32,283 nucleotides of DNA from JBMNRY01 sp050944915 (lineage in GTDB: Bacteria > Bacillota > Limnochordia > JAAZLZ01). This document shows, one piece after another, positions 8,351 through 15,888 of the stretch. Where the stretch lies: NCBI GenBank assembly GCA_050944915.1, contig JBMNRY010000011.1, positions 1-32,283 on the forward strand. Reading direction: 5' to 3'. Position 1 is the first letter of the stretch, and each line of letters opens with the position of its first letter. A program made the translations under genes and the position numbers. Under the pieces are notes generated by a model. That model did no database searches. It was given only the letters and a program-made list of their open reading frames with translations, and was not told the DNA's origin.

Positions 8351-9556
8351 TTACCCCCTGGCTAAATGAAAAAGTTTACGTAGAGGAGCCCACCGGAAGG
8401 ATACCGGGGCCTCCTGGTCGGAAGGATCACCGCTGATGGCCGCTACCAGTTCCTCAAGGCCCTGGGTCAGCTTCCCCTTATCGCCGCTGCCCACCAAAGG
8501 TTCTCCCCGATTGGCGGCCCTTAGAGCCGCTACTTCATCGACGGGCAACCAAGCCAGGACGGGCAAGGGGAGCTTGTCCCTGACCATGTCCTTAGTCAGT
8601 TCACCTTCCCCACAACAGCGGTTAAAGATCAATTGAGTCTTCTCAAGGGGCTGACCGAGGGAGGCGAGGATCTCCCAGGCCAGTTTGACGTTCTTGATGG
8701 TGGGAACATCGAGGGTCGACACCATCAGTAGTTCATCCCCCACTTCCATGGCCTGGAGGGCTCCTTCGGTGAAACCTTGGGCCGTATCGACGATGATGTA
8801 CTCAAAATCAGTCTGTAGAATCTGCAAGATGGCACGGATTTTCTCCCCCGGTACCCGCTCTCCTTCCTCGGGTCGCAAGGGTGCTGCCAGCAGTTGTAAA
8901 CCTGATTTATGTTCAGTGAGGAATTGCTTCACCGTTTCCAAATCTAAGGTCTTTGCTTCCCCGACGAGGTCGCTGATGGTCCGGGAAGGCTGTAAATCCA
9001 ACATGATGGCTTGGTCCCCAAACTGAAGATCTAGATCGACTACTACCGTTTTCTGGCCCTGGGCCGCTAAGCTGGCGGCCAAATTGGTGGCGATAAGGGT
9101 CTTGCCTACACCGCCCTTGGGACTAAAAACAGTGATGATTTTACCCGGCTTAGCCGGTGTTCGGGGAGCCCGGCGGCGTCTTTCCAAGGCTACCGCCGAT
9201 TTTACGGCATGGACCAATTCATCGCCGCTAAAGGGTTTGATCAAGTATTCCCGAGCTCCGGCCAGCATGGCCTGGCGCAAATAATCCTGCTCCCCCTGGA
9301 CGGACATCATGATGATCACCGTCTCGGGCAGGGCCATACTGATCCGTTCCGTAGCCGCGATGCCGTCGAGGACGGGCATGTTAATATCCATCAGGATGCA
9401 GTCGGGCCGATGCTCTAGGGCTAGCTCAACGGCTTCTTGACCGTCCCCCGCCTGGGCGACCACCGCCAAATCCCTTTCGAATTCCAACAAACGGGCCACG
9501 TTGACCCGGGTTTCTTCGATATCGTCGGCGATGAGCACCCTGATTTGTTCACCCAT
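8351..9556 (-). CDS. tadZ: TadZ/CpaE: receiver domain fused to MinD-like ATPase
   Basis: A 401-residue TadZ/CpaE homologue, the factor that places the Tad apparatus at a cell pole or membrane site. Residues 1-120 form a receiver domain; residues 138-370 form a ParA/MinD-type ATPase with deviant Walker A KGGVGKT at 147-153 and VVVDLDLQFGD as A' motif. Unlike many proteobacterial TadZ proteins, whose receiver is degenerate, the phosphorylation machinery is complete here: D11/D12, acceptor D57, S85 and K107. The ATG directly follows the TAG of the secretin gene and the GTG/ATG of tadA overlaps or follows its own stop, so it is tightly coupled on both sides. Confidence 0.93.
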   Translation of the reverse strand: MGEQIRVLIADDIEETRVNVARLLEFERDLAVVAQAGDGQEAVELALEHRPDCILMDINMPVLDGIAATERISMALPETVIIMMSVQGEQDYLRQAMLAGAREYLIKPFSGDELVHAVKSAVALERRRRAPRTPAKPGKIITVFSPKGGVGKTLIATNLAASLAAQGQKTVVVDLDLQFGDQAIMLDLQPSRTISDLVGEAKTLDLETVKQFLTEHKSGLQLLAAPLRPEEGERVPGEKIRAILQILQTDFEYIIVDTAQGFTEGALQAMEVGDELLMVSTLDVPTIKNVKLAWEILASLGQPLEKTQLIFNRCCGEGELTKDMVRDKLPLPVLAWLPVDEVAALRAANRGEPLVGSGDKGKLTQGLEELVAAISGDPSDQEAPVSFRWAPLRKLFHLARG

Positions 9557-12500
9557 CTAGTACACCTCCCCGGGGGAAAGAATTTGTGATGTATCCATCT
9601 CCCCATGACCCATCATCACCCAGGGAGTGATGAAAAAGAGCAGTTCCGTTTCCTGGCGGCGAAAGGATTCACTGCGAAATAGGGGACCGATGACGGGTAG
9701 ATCCCCCAGGATCGGCACCTTAGCCACCTGTTTCGATTCTTGGTTTTGAATCATCCCCCCGAGGATCAAAGTGGCACCACTTTCCACCCGGACCTTCGTT
9801 TCCACCCGCCTGGTGGTTAAAGCCGGTAGGCGGTTGCCGCCTACTTGGACAGCATTTTGCCAATCGAGGGTGCTGACCTCGGGATTGACGGTGACCATAA
9901 CCTCCCGACCGCCGGCGACTACTTCCGGCAGGATATGGAGAAAGACTCCGTAGGATTCCCAGTCTACACGGATATCCTCGCCCCGGACGATGACCACCGG
10001 AATCTCGCCTCCCGCCAAGAAGGTCGCCTCTTCCCCGGAGAGGGTGAGCAAGCTTGGGGAAGCTAAAATGGTGGCGTTTCCTTCCTCGATGAGGGCTTCC
10101 AACTGGACAGCCAGACTGTTGGGACGCCTCCACGGCCCGCCGACCCCTTCTTCGCCGAATTGAATCATATTGGGAGTGAACAACCCCCGGATGACGGTGC
10201 CCCATTCTAAACCCAATTGGCTGGCCGCCTGGCGGTCGATCTCTATAGCTTGAACCTGGAGCAAAACCTGCCAAGGTTTTTCCACGTCCAAGAGGTTAAT
10301 AAACTCTGTGGTATAGCTCTCGGTGATCTCCAAGGCCCTTTTCAGCTCCCTTTGATTTTGAAGGGTGCCTTCCAAGAGAACTCCTTGCTCTAAGGGAATC
10401 ACCTGAACGCTTTCCCGCCCGATCTGGCGGGCGATCTTCTCGGCCAAGGTGGGGGCCGGCCGCTCCTGGACTTGGATTAGATTCAGGAGGGGCTCATGGA
10501 GAATACCGGCCAATCGTTCCGCCCGTTCCCGCTGGAATTGGCTGTCTACCGTCCCTTCTAAAACGAGGGTTTCGCCGACCAAGGAGACAGTAATCTGGGG
10601 ATCGGCGATGATCCTCCCTATGTGATCAGCCGGAGACTGGTCCGAGAAGACCGGATCCTCCTCGATGGGCACCGGCTTAACCGTCACCTGCAGAAGGTTG
10701 ACCACATCATCGGCCAAGGCAGAGGCGATATGTAGAGCCCTTTTTTCCTCTAAAGGCGTAGCAACCTGACCTTCCAAAAACACCTTATTGTTAAACACTT
10801 CCACCGAAATCGAGTCATTGCCGATGGCTTCCCTTATCGTGTGGGCCAGAAGTTCCCTTTGTCTGGCGCCTACATCGGTAGCCGAATCGACGGCAGGGAT
10901 TTCCAACAAATTGAGGACGGGCAGACCAAAGGCTTCCGCCAACCGTTGGGCCCGCTGCCATTCTCCCTCATTGGCGGCCAACCCTTCGAGGATGATTTTA
11001 CCTTCGGTAAAAGCGACTTCCACTTCCCGCCGCCCGATCAAGGCGGCAATCTGTTCCACCAGCTCCTCCGGAGCTTGGGATGGAGCCTCCGATGAAACCT
11101 CCCCTTCCAATTGGAGGAGATCGACAACCTGGGGCCAAAAGGCCTCGGCAATGGCCAGGGCCCGCCGCCGGGACCATTCATCGACCACAGTCCCCTCTAA
11201 GAAAAGTGTTTCATTATGGATCTGGACTTGGATCTGAGGTGAAGCCAAAGCTTGGCTTACTCCCCGAACCAGCTCTTGGTGCCGGGGTTCTTCTAAGGGA
11301 GATACTTGGAGTAAATCGACGACGGGTAAACCAAAGGCCCGGGCCATTTCCACCGCCCGGATCCCTTCCCGGCCGTTGGCCACATGGCCCTCTAAGAAAA
11401 TGGTGCCCTCCACCACCGTCACCCTAATCCCAGGGCGATCCAAGAGCCTTTCCAATGCTTCCGGCAGTTGGGTAGGGGCTACCCCCTTGGGGCCTTGAAC
11501 CACTTGGATGAAGGATACTACTTGGGGATGAAAGGCCTGGGCTATACTCACGGCCCGATCCCGTTCCCCTTCATCGGCTGCCGTTCCTTGGAGGAAAATG
11601 GTATCCCGATGCTGTTCCACTTGGATGGTACCGGAGCCGATGGCTTCTCGGATCTGTTGGGCCAATTCTCCGGAATCCCCCGCCTTGACCACCAGCAGAT
11701 CGACCACCTGCAGTCCAAAGGCCTTGCCGATGGCCACAGCCCGCTGCCGTTCCCTGTCTGTAGTCACTTCACCCTCGAGAAAGAGAGTGGAACCCACTTG
11801 GCTAATTTGCAGATGGGGCCGGTCGATGGCGGTCACCACCTGATCCGAGAAAGGACCGGGGCTGCCTTGGGGACGGGGTTCGATCTGCAAAAGGTTGACC
11901 ACCCGCTGGGCATAGGCGCCGGCGATTAATTCCGCGCGACGGGCGGAGCCTTCATGGGGAACGCTCCCTTCCAAAAACACGGTATCACCATGGCAGGTGA
12001 TTTCAACGGTCGGCTCGCCGATGGCCAGCGCGATTTGCTGTTGAAGGGTTTCTTCATCTACTTCCACCAAGTTGAGCACCGGCGAACCCCAGGCTCTGGC
12101 CAAGGCATCGACCCGCGCGTACTCCTGGGAAGTGGCCACTCGGCCCTCGAGGAGCAGATGATCGTTAATCAGGCTGACGGTGACTCCGGGTTGATCAATA
12201 CGACTGATTAATCCCTCGAGGGTTTGAAGGGAGGAGCCTCCGGAAGGGAACCCTAGGAGATCGATGACTGCATCGGCGTAGGCACCGGCGATCTGGACCG
12301 CCCTTTCCCTTTCCTGGGACGAGGCCACATGACCTTGGAGAATGGCCTTCCTGTTCACCAAGGAAACATGGACACCTTCTAGGCCGATGGCCTTGGAAAT
12401 AGCTTGTTCCAGACGGCTGGAGTCGTCATAAACTATTACTTTGCGGGAAAGCCGTCCACCCCGATGCCAAATATGGAGGGTGGTTTCCCCCGCCCTTTTG

Positions 12501-12706
12501 CCGGTCAAGATGATTTCCTCGGGGGAGACGACGGCCACATCGGCGATTTCCGGTTGGGCCACAGCCACCCGGTTAACCCCCCGTATTTGTAGAATCCGTG
12601 AATGATCGACGATAACAGCAACTTCCGGAACACTTCCCATACCTACCGAGGAGTACAGCAACAATGAAAGAAAAATTAGACAAATGCGGGCGGTTCTATT
12701 CGCCAT
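9557..12706 (-). CDS. rcpA: Tad secretin RcpA/CpaC with eleven BON-like repeats
   Basis: A 1049-residue outer-membrane secretin. In order: signal peptide (about 1-24), pilus-assembly N-terminal domain (RILQIRGVNRVAVAQPEIADV; EIILTGKRAGETTLHIW), then eleven tandem BON-like repeats of 60-70 residues starting near 111, 174, 233, 298, 360, 426, 491, 561, 632, 704 and 766, each with the pattern LEGxV...RAxxIAxAF...VVDLLQV, and finally the secretin domain (about 812-1032) with VQLEALIEEGNATILASPSLLT, VETKVRVESGATLILGGM and a typical VPILGDLPVIGPLF ending. Family members usually have one BON repeat and are about half this length. It lets the pilus cross an outer membrane. Start ATG with GGAGGGAG upstream. 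Confidence 0.93.
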   Translation of the reverse strand: MANRTARICLIFLSLLLYSSVGMGSVPEVAVIVDHSRILQIRGVNRVAVAQPEIADVAVVSPEEIILTGKRAGETTLHIWHRGGRLSRKVIVYDDSSRLEQAISKAIGLEGVHVSLVNRKAILQGHVASSQERERAVQIAGAYADAVIDLLGFPSGGSSLQTLEGLISRIDQPGVTVSLINDHLLLEGRVATSQEYARVDALARAWGSPVLNLVEVDEETLQQQIALAIGEPTVEITCHGDTVFLEGSVPHEGSARRAELIAGAYAQRVVNLLQIEPRPQGSPGPFSDQVVTAIDRPHLQISQVGSTLFLEGEVTTDRERQRAVAIGKAFGLQVVDLLVVKAGDSGELAQQIREAIGSGTIQVEQHRDTIFLQGTAADEGERDRAVSIAQAFHPQVVSFIQVVQGPKGVAPTQLPEALERLLDRPGIRVTVVEGTIFLEGHVANGREGIRAVEMARAFGLPVVDLLQVSPLEEPRHQELVRGVSQALASPQIQVQIHNETLFLEGTVVDEWSRRRALAIAEAFWPQVVDLLQLEGEVSSEAPSQAPEELVEQIAALIGRREVEVAFTEGKIILEGLAANEGEWQRAQRLAEAFGLPVLNLLEIPAVDSATDVGARQRELLAHTIREAIGNDSISVEVFNNKVFLEGQVATPLEEKRALHIASALADDVVNLLQVTVKPVPIEEDPVFSDQSPADHIGRIIADPQITVSLVGETLVLEGTVDSQFQRERAERLAGILHEPLLNLIQVQERPAPTLAEKIARQIGRESVQVIPLEQGVLLEGTLQNQRELKRALEITESYTTEFINLLDVEKPWQVLLQVQAIEIDRQAASQLGLEWGTVIRGLFTPNMIQFGEEGVGGPWRRPNSLAVQLEALIEEGNATILASPSLLTLSGEEATFLAGGEIPVVIVRGEDIRVDWESYGVFLHILPEVVAGGREVMVTVNPEVSTLDWQNAVQVGGNRLPALTTRRVETKVRVESGATLILGGMIQNQESKQVAKVPILGDLPVIGPLFRSESFRRQETELLFFITPWVMMGHGEMDTSQILSPGEVY

Positions 12707-12723
12707 GGCGGCTCCCTCCAGGA

Positions 12724-13551
12724 CTAATTAAGATGGACAATCTCCCTTTCCACGCCTCGAATGACTTCCACTTGCCAGCGGGATTCCAGCGGTCGGTCAT
12801 CGGTCACCTTTTCGATGACCACCGCCTCCTCTTTGCGAAGGAAATTCCCTCCGACCACTTCCCGCAGAGTAATGGGATTGGTGCTAGCTATCTTCGCCGG
12901 GCCGTTGAGAGGTTTAAGGGCCAACCGGAGTCGTCCGTTTTCCTCGGCGAAAATGAGTTTTTCCGCTTCCTTGGGGGTCACGGCCAAAGTAGCTGTGGTA
13001 CTCACCCGCGGTTCGGCGTCGGGGTCCCGCTCCATCCTCTGGGCCACAGCCAGAACCTGCACGTGTTGGAGGATGGTGGTGGTGACATGATCCCCGGCTA
13101 CCATATCGGGAAAAGTCGCAAAGACATCGACATAATCCCCCGATTTGAGGAAACCGGCCACACCTAGGACTTCATTGACAGCTACCGTAACAGCGATCTT
13201 TCCCTCCGGGATGTTATAAGCAAGGCCGGGCCCTTCCCCTTCTCCGTACAGCCGGCTCTCTAGGATGGGCTCCCCCGCTAAGATATCGGCTTTGGTAAAT
13301 CTGCCCACCACGGCATTCACATCGGTGATAGCATCGGGATGCACATATTCCAAAGGCACCTGTTGCCGCTTTACCGTTTGACCGGTGATAGTCGTATGAT
13401 AGGGTATATCCCTGGCCGCCACCAGGATGGGAATGGTGGCCACTTCTTCCTTCTGGGCTTCGGTGAGGGAGCCTACATAACGGTAGACCAACCCCGCTGA
13501 TAAGAGGCCGAAGAGAAGGGCGATGACCAACAAAAGTCTGGGATTCTTCAT
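12724..13551 (-). CDS. cpaB: Flp pilus assembly protein CpaB/RcpC
   Basis: A 275-residue periplasmic CpaB/RcpC protein. It has an N-terminal membrane anchor (LLLVIALLFGLLSAGLVYRYV), a SAF domain (ILVAARDIPYHTTITGQTV; PLEYVHPDAI; RFTKADILAGEPIL) and the C-terminal RcpC/CpaB domain (GKIAVTVAVNEVLGVAGFLKSGDYVDVFAT) reaching TLAVTPKEAEKLIFAEENGRLRL. In other Tad systems it helps the secretin gate and Flp pilin stability and may bind peptidoglycan. It is 17 bases upstream of the secretin gene, the usual gene order. Start ATG has a GGGGTGA box. Confidence 0.95.
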   Translation of the reverse strand: MKNPRLLLVIALLFGLLSAGLVYRYVGSLTEAQKEEVATIPILVAARDIPYHTTITGQTVKRQQVPLEYVHPDAITDVNAVVGRFTKADILAGEPILESRLYGEGEGPGLAYNIPEGKIAVTVAVNEVLGVAGFLKSGDYVDVFATFPDMVAGDHVTTTILQHVQVLAVAQRMERDPDAEPRVSTTATLAVTPKEAEKLIFAEENGRLRLALKPLNGPAKIASTNPITLREVVGGNFLRKEEAVVIEKVTDDRPLESRWQVEVIRGVEREIVHLN

Positions 13552-13561
13552 CTTTTCACCC

Positions 13562-14488
13562 CTATTCCACCAAACCGGCTACCATAGTCCCGTAATCGGC
13601 CCCTTCTCCCCATTCGCCGTCATGGAAGGAACGGACAAAGCGTCCCACGACGTAATCCTGGGAGTTATCGAACTCCTCTAGGAAAAAGGCGGCAAAACCG
13701 ACGACGGTAACCAGGCTGCGGCCGCTGACCTTAAGGCTATCGACGACGGGAGTGATTAACAGCCGGGGACAGCCCGGTTGGTAGTTGAGATAGGTACAGG
13801 CCGGCACGTGATGATGATGGCAGCGGTTCATTAGTTCCTGCACCCCTTGGCGGGTCTTACCCACCATATTCCCCGGTTCGGTATCCAGTTGATCGTTTAT
13901 CCGTATCCAGCCTTGGTAACCGTTAACCAGATTATTGTAATAAACATTAGCTCCCTGTCCCCCCAGGGCCAAAACACCGAAATTGCCCCGGAAGGGCCGT
14001 TGATCCTTGTTTTGAGCTCCAACTTTCAGATAGTAGGTTTCACCAAAGACAAATTCCTGTTTTTCCACCGCGAAGGGCGCGACACCCCGGGCTCCCGTTA
14101 ATGTCCAAGCCCGAGCCTTAGCCGACGCCTGGATGCGCATGTTATCTCTACCGAGCAAGCGGGCCAAGTAGAAATCGACCTCCCGGGCCAAGCGGACCGT
14201 TAGGCTGCGGCTGTTATCCCCAATCTCCACTTGCACTTCTTCGGGCTGACTGTTGTAATTGGCGTAATCGACCGCGGTAGTTTGGGCATAGACCGGCCGA
14301 TTGGGCAAAAAGGTCACTCCAGCCAAGGCGGCTGCGTCGGCGGCGTTGACTAAATTCAACCGATGCAGATACAGAACACCGACGTCGATGACCAAGGCAG
14401 CCAGACCTAAAATGGCAACCATGGCCACAGAGACGATGACGAGGACGGAACCTTCTTCTTCACGCCAGAGGTTTTTGAGCAACGGCAT
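13562..14488 (-). CDS. tadG: TadG-like minor pilin/assembly protein
   Basis: A 308-residue TadE/G-like protein. The N-terminus has the Tad pseudopilin layout, EEEGSVLVIVSVAMVAILGL, a hydrophobic helix after an acidic segment, followed by DVGVLYLHRLNLVNAADAAALAG, a stretch typical of TadG. The remaining about 250 residues are a soluble domain with no von Willebrand A motif I can see. It contains RCHHHHVPACTYLNYQPGC, a His/Cys-rich patch that could bind metal or form disulphides; that is speculation. I prefer the ATG at 14488, which has GGAG upstream, to a GTG at 14494. It lies two bases after the tadE stop. Confidence 0.85.
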   Translation of the reverse strand: MPLLKNLWREEEGSVLVIVSVAMVAILGLAALVIDVGVLYLHRLNLVNAADAAALAGVTFLPNRPVYAQTTAVDYANYNSQPEEVQVEIGDNSRSLTVRLAREVDFYLARLLGRDNMRIQASAKARAWTLTGARGVAPFAVEKQEFVFGETYYLKVGAQNKDQRPFRGNFGVLALGGQGANVYYNNLVNGYQGWIRINDQLDTEPGNMVGKTRQGVQELMNRCHHHHVPACTYLNYQPGCPRLLITPVVDSLKVSGRSLVTVVGFAAFFLEEFDNSQDYVVGRFVRSFHDGEWGEGADYGTMVAGLVE

Positions 14489-14490
14489 AA

Positions 14491-14874
14491 TCACTCCACC
14501 CGCATGATAGTCTTACCCTTAACGGTAAAGGGGTTTGGTAGGAGACCCGACGGCACCGGGGTGATCAACTGGAGGGGGTAAGCAACCTCGATACTAACGG
14601 AGTCACCCCGACTCCTTTGGGCTGGGTCGATGGTGACATCTAGTAACCCTCCATGGAGGCTACCGGCCGCCTGCTGGACCCGCTGGCGGATCACTTGGTC
14701 TTCATAACCTAAGGCAGCCACCCGAGCTCCTTCCCGGGAAGCATGGTGGACAACTAGATAGGCATGGCCCAAACGGCCGAACTCGACGATACTCAGAAGC
14801 ACCAGGGTTAAAATCCCGATGACTAGAGCCAACTCCACCAGAGCCTGTCCCTTGTCGCCTCCCAGGCCCTTCAT
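14491..14874 (-). CDS. tadE: TadE-like pseudopilin
   Basis: A 127-residue TadE pseudopilin. The N-terminal GDKGQALVELALVIGILTLVL contains a TadV-type processing site: cleavage after the Gly leaves Q-A-L-V-E with Glu at position 5, followed by the membrane helix; the same arrangement is in the Flp pilin of this operon. The family motif HHASREGARVAALG follows. TadE is a minor pilin needed for assembly. Its ATG overlaps or abuts the tadV stop and its own stop is two bases before tadG, so it is embedded in a translationally coupled block. Confidence 0.92.
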   Translation of the reverse strand: MKGLGGDKGQALVELALVIGILTLVLLSIVEFGRLGHAYLVVHHASREGARVAALGYEDQVIRQRVQQAAGSLHGGLLDVTIDPAQRSRGDSVSIEVAYPLQLITPVPSGLLPNPFTVKGKTIMRVE

Positions 14875-15294
14875 TTAGATTCCTCCGTAGTAGAAAGCGG
14901 CCAAGGTACCGACGGCTAAAGCGGCCCCATAAGGAATTGTCCGTACCCGGCCCCGGGCCATCAACATCACCGATCCGGCTAGCAATCCGCCGGCTAAGGC
15001 ACCATAGAGAAAAGACCAAAAAACAAAACTAGGTCCTTTTAAGGCCCCGACAGCGGCCAACATTTTGACATCACCGGCGCCCATGCCGCCGCTTACAAAG
15101 GGCAACAGCAACAGCAGGCCGCCCAATAACAAGCCTTGAAGAGATCTGGTCAACCCATCGAGACCACCGAAATAAAAGCCGGCGATGAGACCACAAGCCA
15201 TAAGTCCGAAAGTGAGCCAGTTGGGAATTCTTCTACTGACCACATCCCACAATCCGGCCATTAAGACTCCACCTAACAGCAGGTTGTCGACCAT
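14875..15294 (-). CDS. tadV: Prepilin peptidase TadV/CpaA
   Basis: A short A24-family aspartic prepilin peptidase that cleaves Flp and the TadE/TadG pseudopilins at the inner membrane. Both catalytic aspartates are visible: WDVVSRRIPN near the N-terminus and GMGAGDVKML (the GxGD motif) in the middle; about five hydrophobic segments surround them. There is no methyltransferase domain, as usual for TadV. The frame is open from 15387, but I place the start at the ATG at 15294 because GGAGAG lies seven bases upstream and because the codons before it form a 13-bp inverted repeat. That gives 139 residues, near the family's size. Confidence 0.9.
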   Translation of the reverse strand: MVDNLLLGGVLMAGLWDVVSRRIPNWLTFGLMACGLIAGFYFGGLDGLTRSLQGLLLGGLLLLLPFVSGGMGAGDVKMLAAVGALKGPSFVFWSFLYGALAGGLLAGSVMLMARGRVRTIPYGAALAVGTLAAFYYGGI

Positions 15295-15321
15295 CTCGTC
15301 ACTCTCCATTCTCCAAAACAA

Positions 15322-15385
15322 GAGGCGGGAAACAATTGCCGTGGGTATCGCCGCCACAATGCCCACCACTGCTGTTTCCCGCCTC
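15322..15385 (-). terminator. Terminator-like hairpin between flp and tadV (attenuator)
   Basis: On the minus strand the arms are GAGGCGGGAAACA and TGTTTCCCGCCTC, a perfect 13-bp stem around a 38-base loop that itself contains GTGGG/CCCAC. The second arm is followed at once by TTGTTTTGG, a T-rich tail. It lies 64 bases after the flp stop and 28 bases before the tadV start, so it probably ends or stabilises most flp transcripts while letting some readthrough serve the machinery genes. Pilins are needed in great excess over assembly proteins. Confidence 0.75.
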
Positions 15386-15448
15386 AAACCTTTTTCTGAA
15401 TAAAAGGGGTTAGGGGGCTGCTACATTCCTTAGTTAACTTGTGGGGCA

Positions 15449-15622
15449 CTAGTTGCCGCCACTGGCATCAGCCAAACCACTGCTGACACTATTCAAGATT
15501 CCTTGCAGACTTGTTCCCATGCCTCTAAGAATGGCAATAGCACCAACGGCGATTAAAGCAAGGATCAAACCGTACTCGACCATGCCCTGTCCTTCTTCTT
15601 CCTTAAGCAAACGCCAAAGCAT
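15449..15622 (-). CDS. flp: Flp-type major pilin
   Basis: A 57-residue Flp prepilin and the structural subunit of the Tad pilus. The sequence starts MLWRLLKEEEGQGMVEYGL: a short leader of 11 residues ending in Gly, then the Flp motif with Glu at mature position 5 and Tyr at 6, followed by a hydrophobic helix (ILALIAVGAIAIL) and a Ser/Gly-rich tail. TadV would release a 46-residue mature pilin. Start ATG with AAGGAGG seven bases upstream. It is the first gene of the Tad operon, directly downstream of the c-di-GMP riboswitch and upstream of the attenuator hairpin. Confidence 0.93.
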   Translation of the reverse strand: MLWRLLKEEEGQGMVEYGLILALIAVGAIAILRGMGTSLQGILNSVSSGLADASGGN

Positions 15623-15669
15623 CTGAGCACCTCCTTACTAGTTTGTCCCCCGACCGTTCGCTAACAGAT

Positions 15670-15697
15670 AGAACCCTATCGCCGAAGATAGGGTTCT
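15670..15697 (-). terminator. Expression-platform hairpin of the c-di-GMP riboswitch
   Basis: Perfect 11-bp stem AGAACCCTATC/GATAGGGTTCT with a six-base loop, between the aptamer and the flp ribosome site. The tail (ATCTGTTAG) is only moderately U-rich. The segment CTTCGGC at the loop and stem edge (15681-15687) is exactly complementary to GCCGAAG at the 3' edge of the aptamer (15711-15717), so the hairpin and that alternative pairing exclude each other. This supports a switching role, probably transcription termination when ligand is bound; the direction is inferred. Confidence 0.6.
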
Positions 15698-15709
15698 TCT
15701 TCCACGACC

Positions 15710-15806
15710 TCTTCGGCAACTCGACCACCTTGGCCCCATGGGCTTTAGGCTCGAAGTTTTGCGTCCCCTCCTTTCGAAGGGTTTGCCCTTATCGGAGAAA
15801 ATCTCT
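15710..15806 (-). promoter_or_regulatory. Class I cyclic-di-GMP riboswitch (GEMM-I) upstream of flp
   Basis: The minus strand carries the GEMM-I core in the right order: GGGCAAACC, a stem closed by a GAAA tetraloop (CCCTTCGAAAGGAGGG), GGACGCAAA, a second stem (ACTTCGA / TCGAGT) that contains the CCTAAA...CAAGG tetraloop-receptor-like bulges, and the closing GTTGCCGA. These match the conserved ligand-binding and tetraloop-docking positions of the family. It is followed by a mutually exclusive hairpin and the flp start, so cellular c-di-GMP should control expression of the entire Tad pilus operon. Confidence 0.9.
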
Positions 15807-15818
15807 TTTGTTGCCTCA

Positions 15819-15827
15819 ATTCTAGCA
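15819..15827 (-). promoter_or_regulatory. Extended -10 promoter for the Tad operon
   Basis: Minus strand TGC-TAGAAT, an extended -10 element of sigma-A type, 13 bases upstream of the riboswitch hairpins; no convincing -35 box is present at the right distance, as expected for extended -10 promoters. Transcription would start near 15811, leaving room for the complete aptamer. A hairpin AGGCCTA/TAGGCCT at 15857-15877 just upstream may separate this unit from degU. Confidence 0.5.
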
Positions 15828-15856
15828 TCTCCGTTGGGCGGTTGCCATCGGTCGTC

Positions 15857-15877
15857 AGGCCTATTTTTCCTAGGCCT
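15857..15877. terminator. Hairpin downstream of degU, weak terminator candidate
   Basis: Inverted repeat AGGCCTA/TAGGCCT with a seven-base loop, twelve bases after the degU stop. There is no U-run after it on the minus strand, so it could act with Rho, stabilise the degSU mRNA 3' end, or simply be a structural boundary before the Tad promoter. Confidence 0.35.
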
Positions 15878-15888
15878 TTAGACCCAGA

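Noticed and set aside
15295..15387. N-terminal extension of the prepilin peptidase frame
   Set aside because: The codons coincide with the arms of a 13-bp hairpin, and a better ribosome site precedes the ATG at 15294.
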